Origin: an uncultured beta proteobacterium
GTDB taxonomy: Bacteria > Pseudomonadota > Gammaproteobacteria > Burkholderiales > Burkholderiaceae_C
DNA length: 5,777 nt
Direction: 5' to 3'
NCBI GenBank assembly: GCA_903914985.1
Contig: CAIWRE010000187.1
Span: 1-5,777 of the forward strand
Positions within the stretch are counted from its first letter, which is position 1. Every line of letters starts with the position of its first letter. The notes under the pieces are model-generated. The model ran no database searches and was not told the DNA's origin. It worked only from the letters and a program-made list of their open reading frames with translations. The position numbers were made by a program, and so were the translations under genes. Below are positions 5,530-5,777 of the stretch, one piece after another.

Positions 5530-5777
5530 ACGGCGGCCTCTTGTTCTGAAAATTTGGCGGGGTCGATGGCGCCGGTAATCAGGCCCACGATTTCTTCGGG
5601 GTTGGTGTCCTTGGTGGGACGGCTGCAAATGATGCGGCCCTGACGGAACACCCAGATGCGGTCCACCAGATCAAAGACCTGGCGCAGGTTGTGGCTGATG
5701 ATGATCAGCGGCACGCCCTGGGACTTCAGCCCTTTGATAATTTGCTCGACGCGGGCGGTTTCTGCCACGCCCAGGGC
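5523..5777 (-). CDS. Sugar ABC transporter ATP-binding protein, C-terminal fragment (N-terminus outside window)
   Basis: The last 84 codons of an ABC ATPase; the frame stays open to base 5777. The visible part begins at the D-loop region just after Walker B (ALGVAETARV, residues 1-10 of the fragment) and continues through the switch histidine in LIIISHNLRQV (His29) to RIWVFRQGR and the ending TNPEEIVGLITGA. ALGV, ISHNL and the EIVGLITGA tail are typical of carbohydrate-uptake ATPases of the ribose/fructose (RbsA, FrcA) class. The tail ends soon after the nucleotide-binding domain, which would fit a single-domain FrcA-like protein, but the second half of a two-domain protein of the RbsA type would look similar; the missing upstream part decides this. 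It supplies energy for import of a sugar through permease and binding-protein partners that should be encoded outside the window. Its stop overlaps the start of the mutarotase gene, indicating a shared transcript. Confidence 0.88.
   Translation of the reverse strand, partial: ALGVAETARVEQIIKGLKSQGVPLIIISHNLRQVFDLVDRIWVFRQGRIICSRPTKDTNPEEIVGLITGAIDPAKFSEQEAAVC
5537..5542 (-). promoter_or_regulatory. Ribosome binding site of the mutarotase gene
   Basis: The coding strand reads AAGAGG, seven bases before the ATG at 5529. It is the best Shine-Dalgarno in the window, lies inside the last codons of the ABC ATPase gene, and supports the short 146-residue mutarotase over the longer frame. Confidence 0.65.

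Noticed and set aside
5530..5628. A longer N-terminus for the mutarotase
   Set aside because: The extra 33 residues are Arg/His-rich, have no family counterpart and lie inside the ABC ATPase coding sequence, while 5529 has a good ribosome binding site.
1..5777. Search for CRISPR repeats, insertion sequence ends, tRNA genes or phage attachment sites
   Set aside because: Reading both strands showed no spaced direct repeats, no transposase or integrase motifs and no tRNA-like arms.

Overview
All eight genes in this window lie on the minus strand, so transcription runs from high to low coordinates. The sequence is GC-rich and tightly packed; the longest stretch without a gene is 99 bases. No tRNA, rRNA, mobile element or CRISPR array was seen. 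The protein sequences and gene style (an EI24 membrane protein of the betaproteobacterial type, an RsuA, a sugar ABC module) suggest a member of the Burkholderiales, plausibly a Comamonadaceae such as Rhodoferax, Polaromonas or Curvibacter. That assignment is an impression from protein similarity, not a search result.

Upstream part (5777 down to 4355): the tail of a sugar ABC transporter ATPase, then a FucU-type sugar mutarotase whose start overlaps the ATPase stop by 7 bases, then a small transaldolase / fructose-6-phosphate aldolase family enzyme. Together they read as the distal end of a sugar uptake and breakdown operon: import, anomer interconversion, then aldol cleavage or transfer.

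Middle (4318 to 3572): an RsuA-like 16S rRNA pseudouridine synthase, a housekeeping gene. It is followed by a 99-base spacer with two inverted repeats and a possible -10 element, the most likely transcriptional boundary in the window.

Downstream part (3472 to 1): a compact four-gene cluster of envelope proteins: an exported seven-bladed YVTN beta-propeller, an exported polysaccharide deacetylase-fold protein with altered active-site motifs, a membrane sterol desaturase / fatty acid hydroxylase family protein, and an EI24-domain membrane protein cut by the window edge. Gaps of 23 and 9 bases and a 4-base ATGA overlap indicate one transcript. No function for the group can be named from the sequence. 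It is the best candidate here for an undescribed system, possibly envelope lipid or polysaccharide modification, but that is inference from co-localisation.
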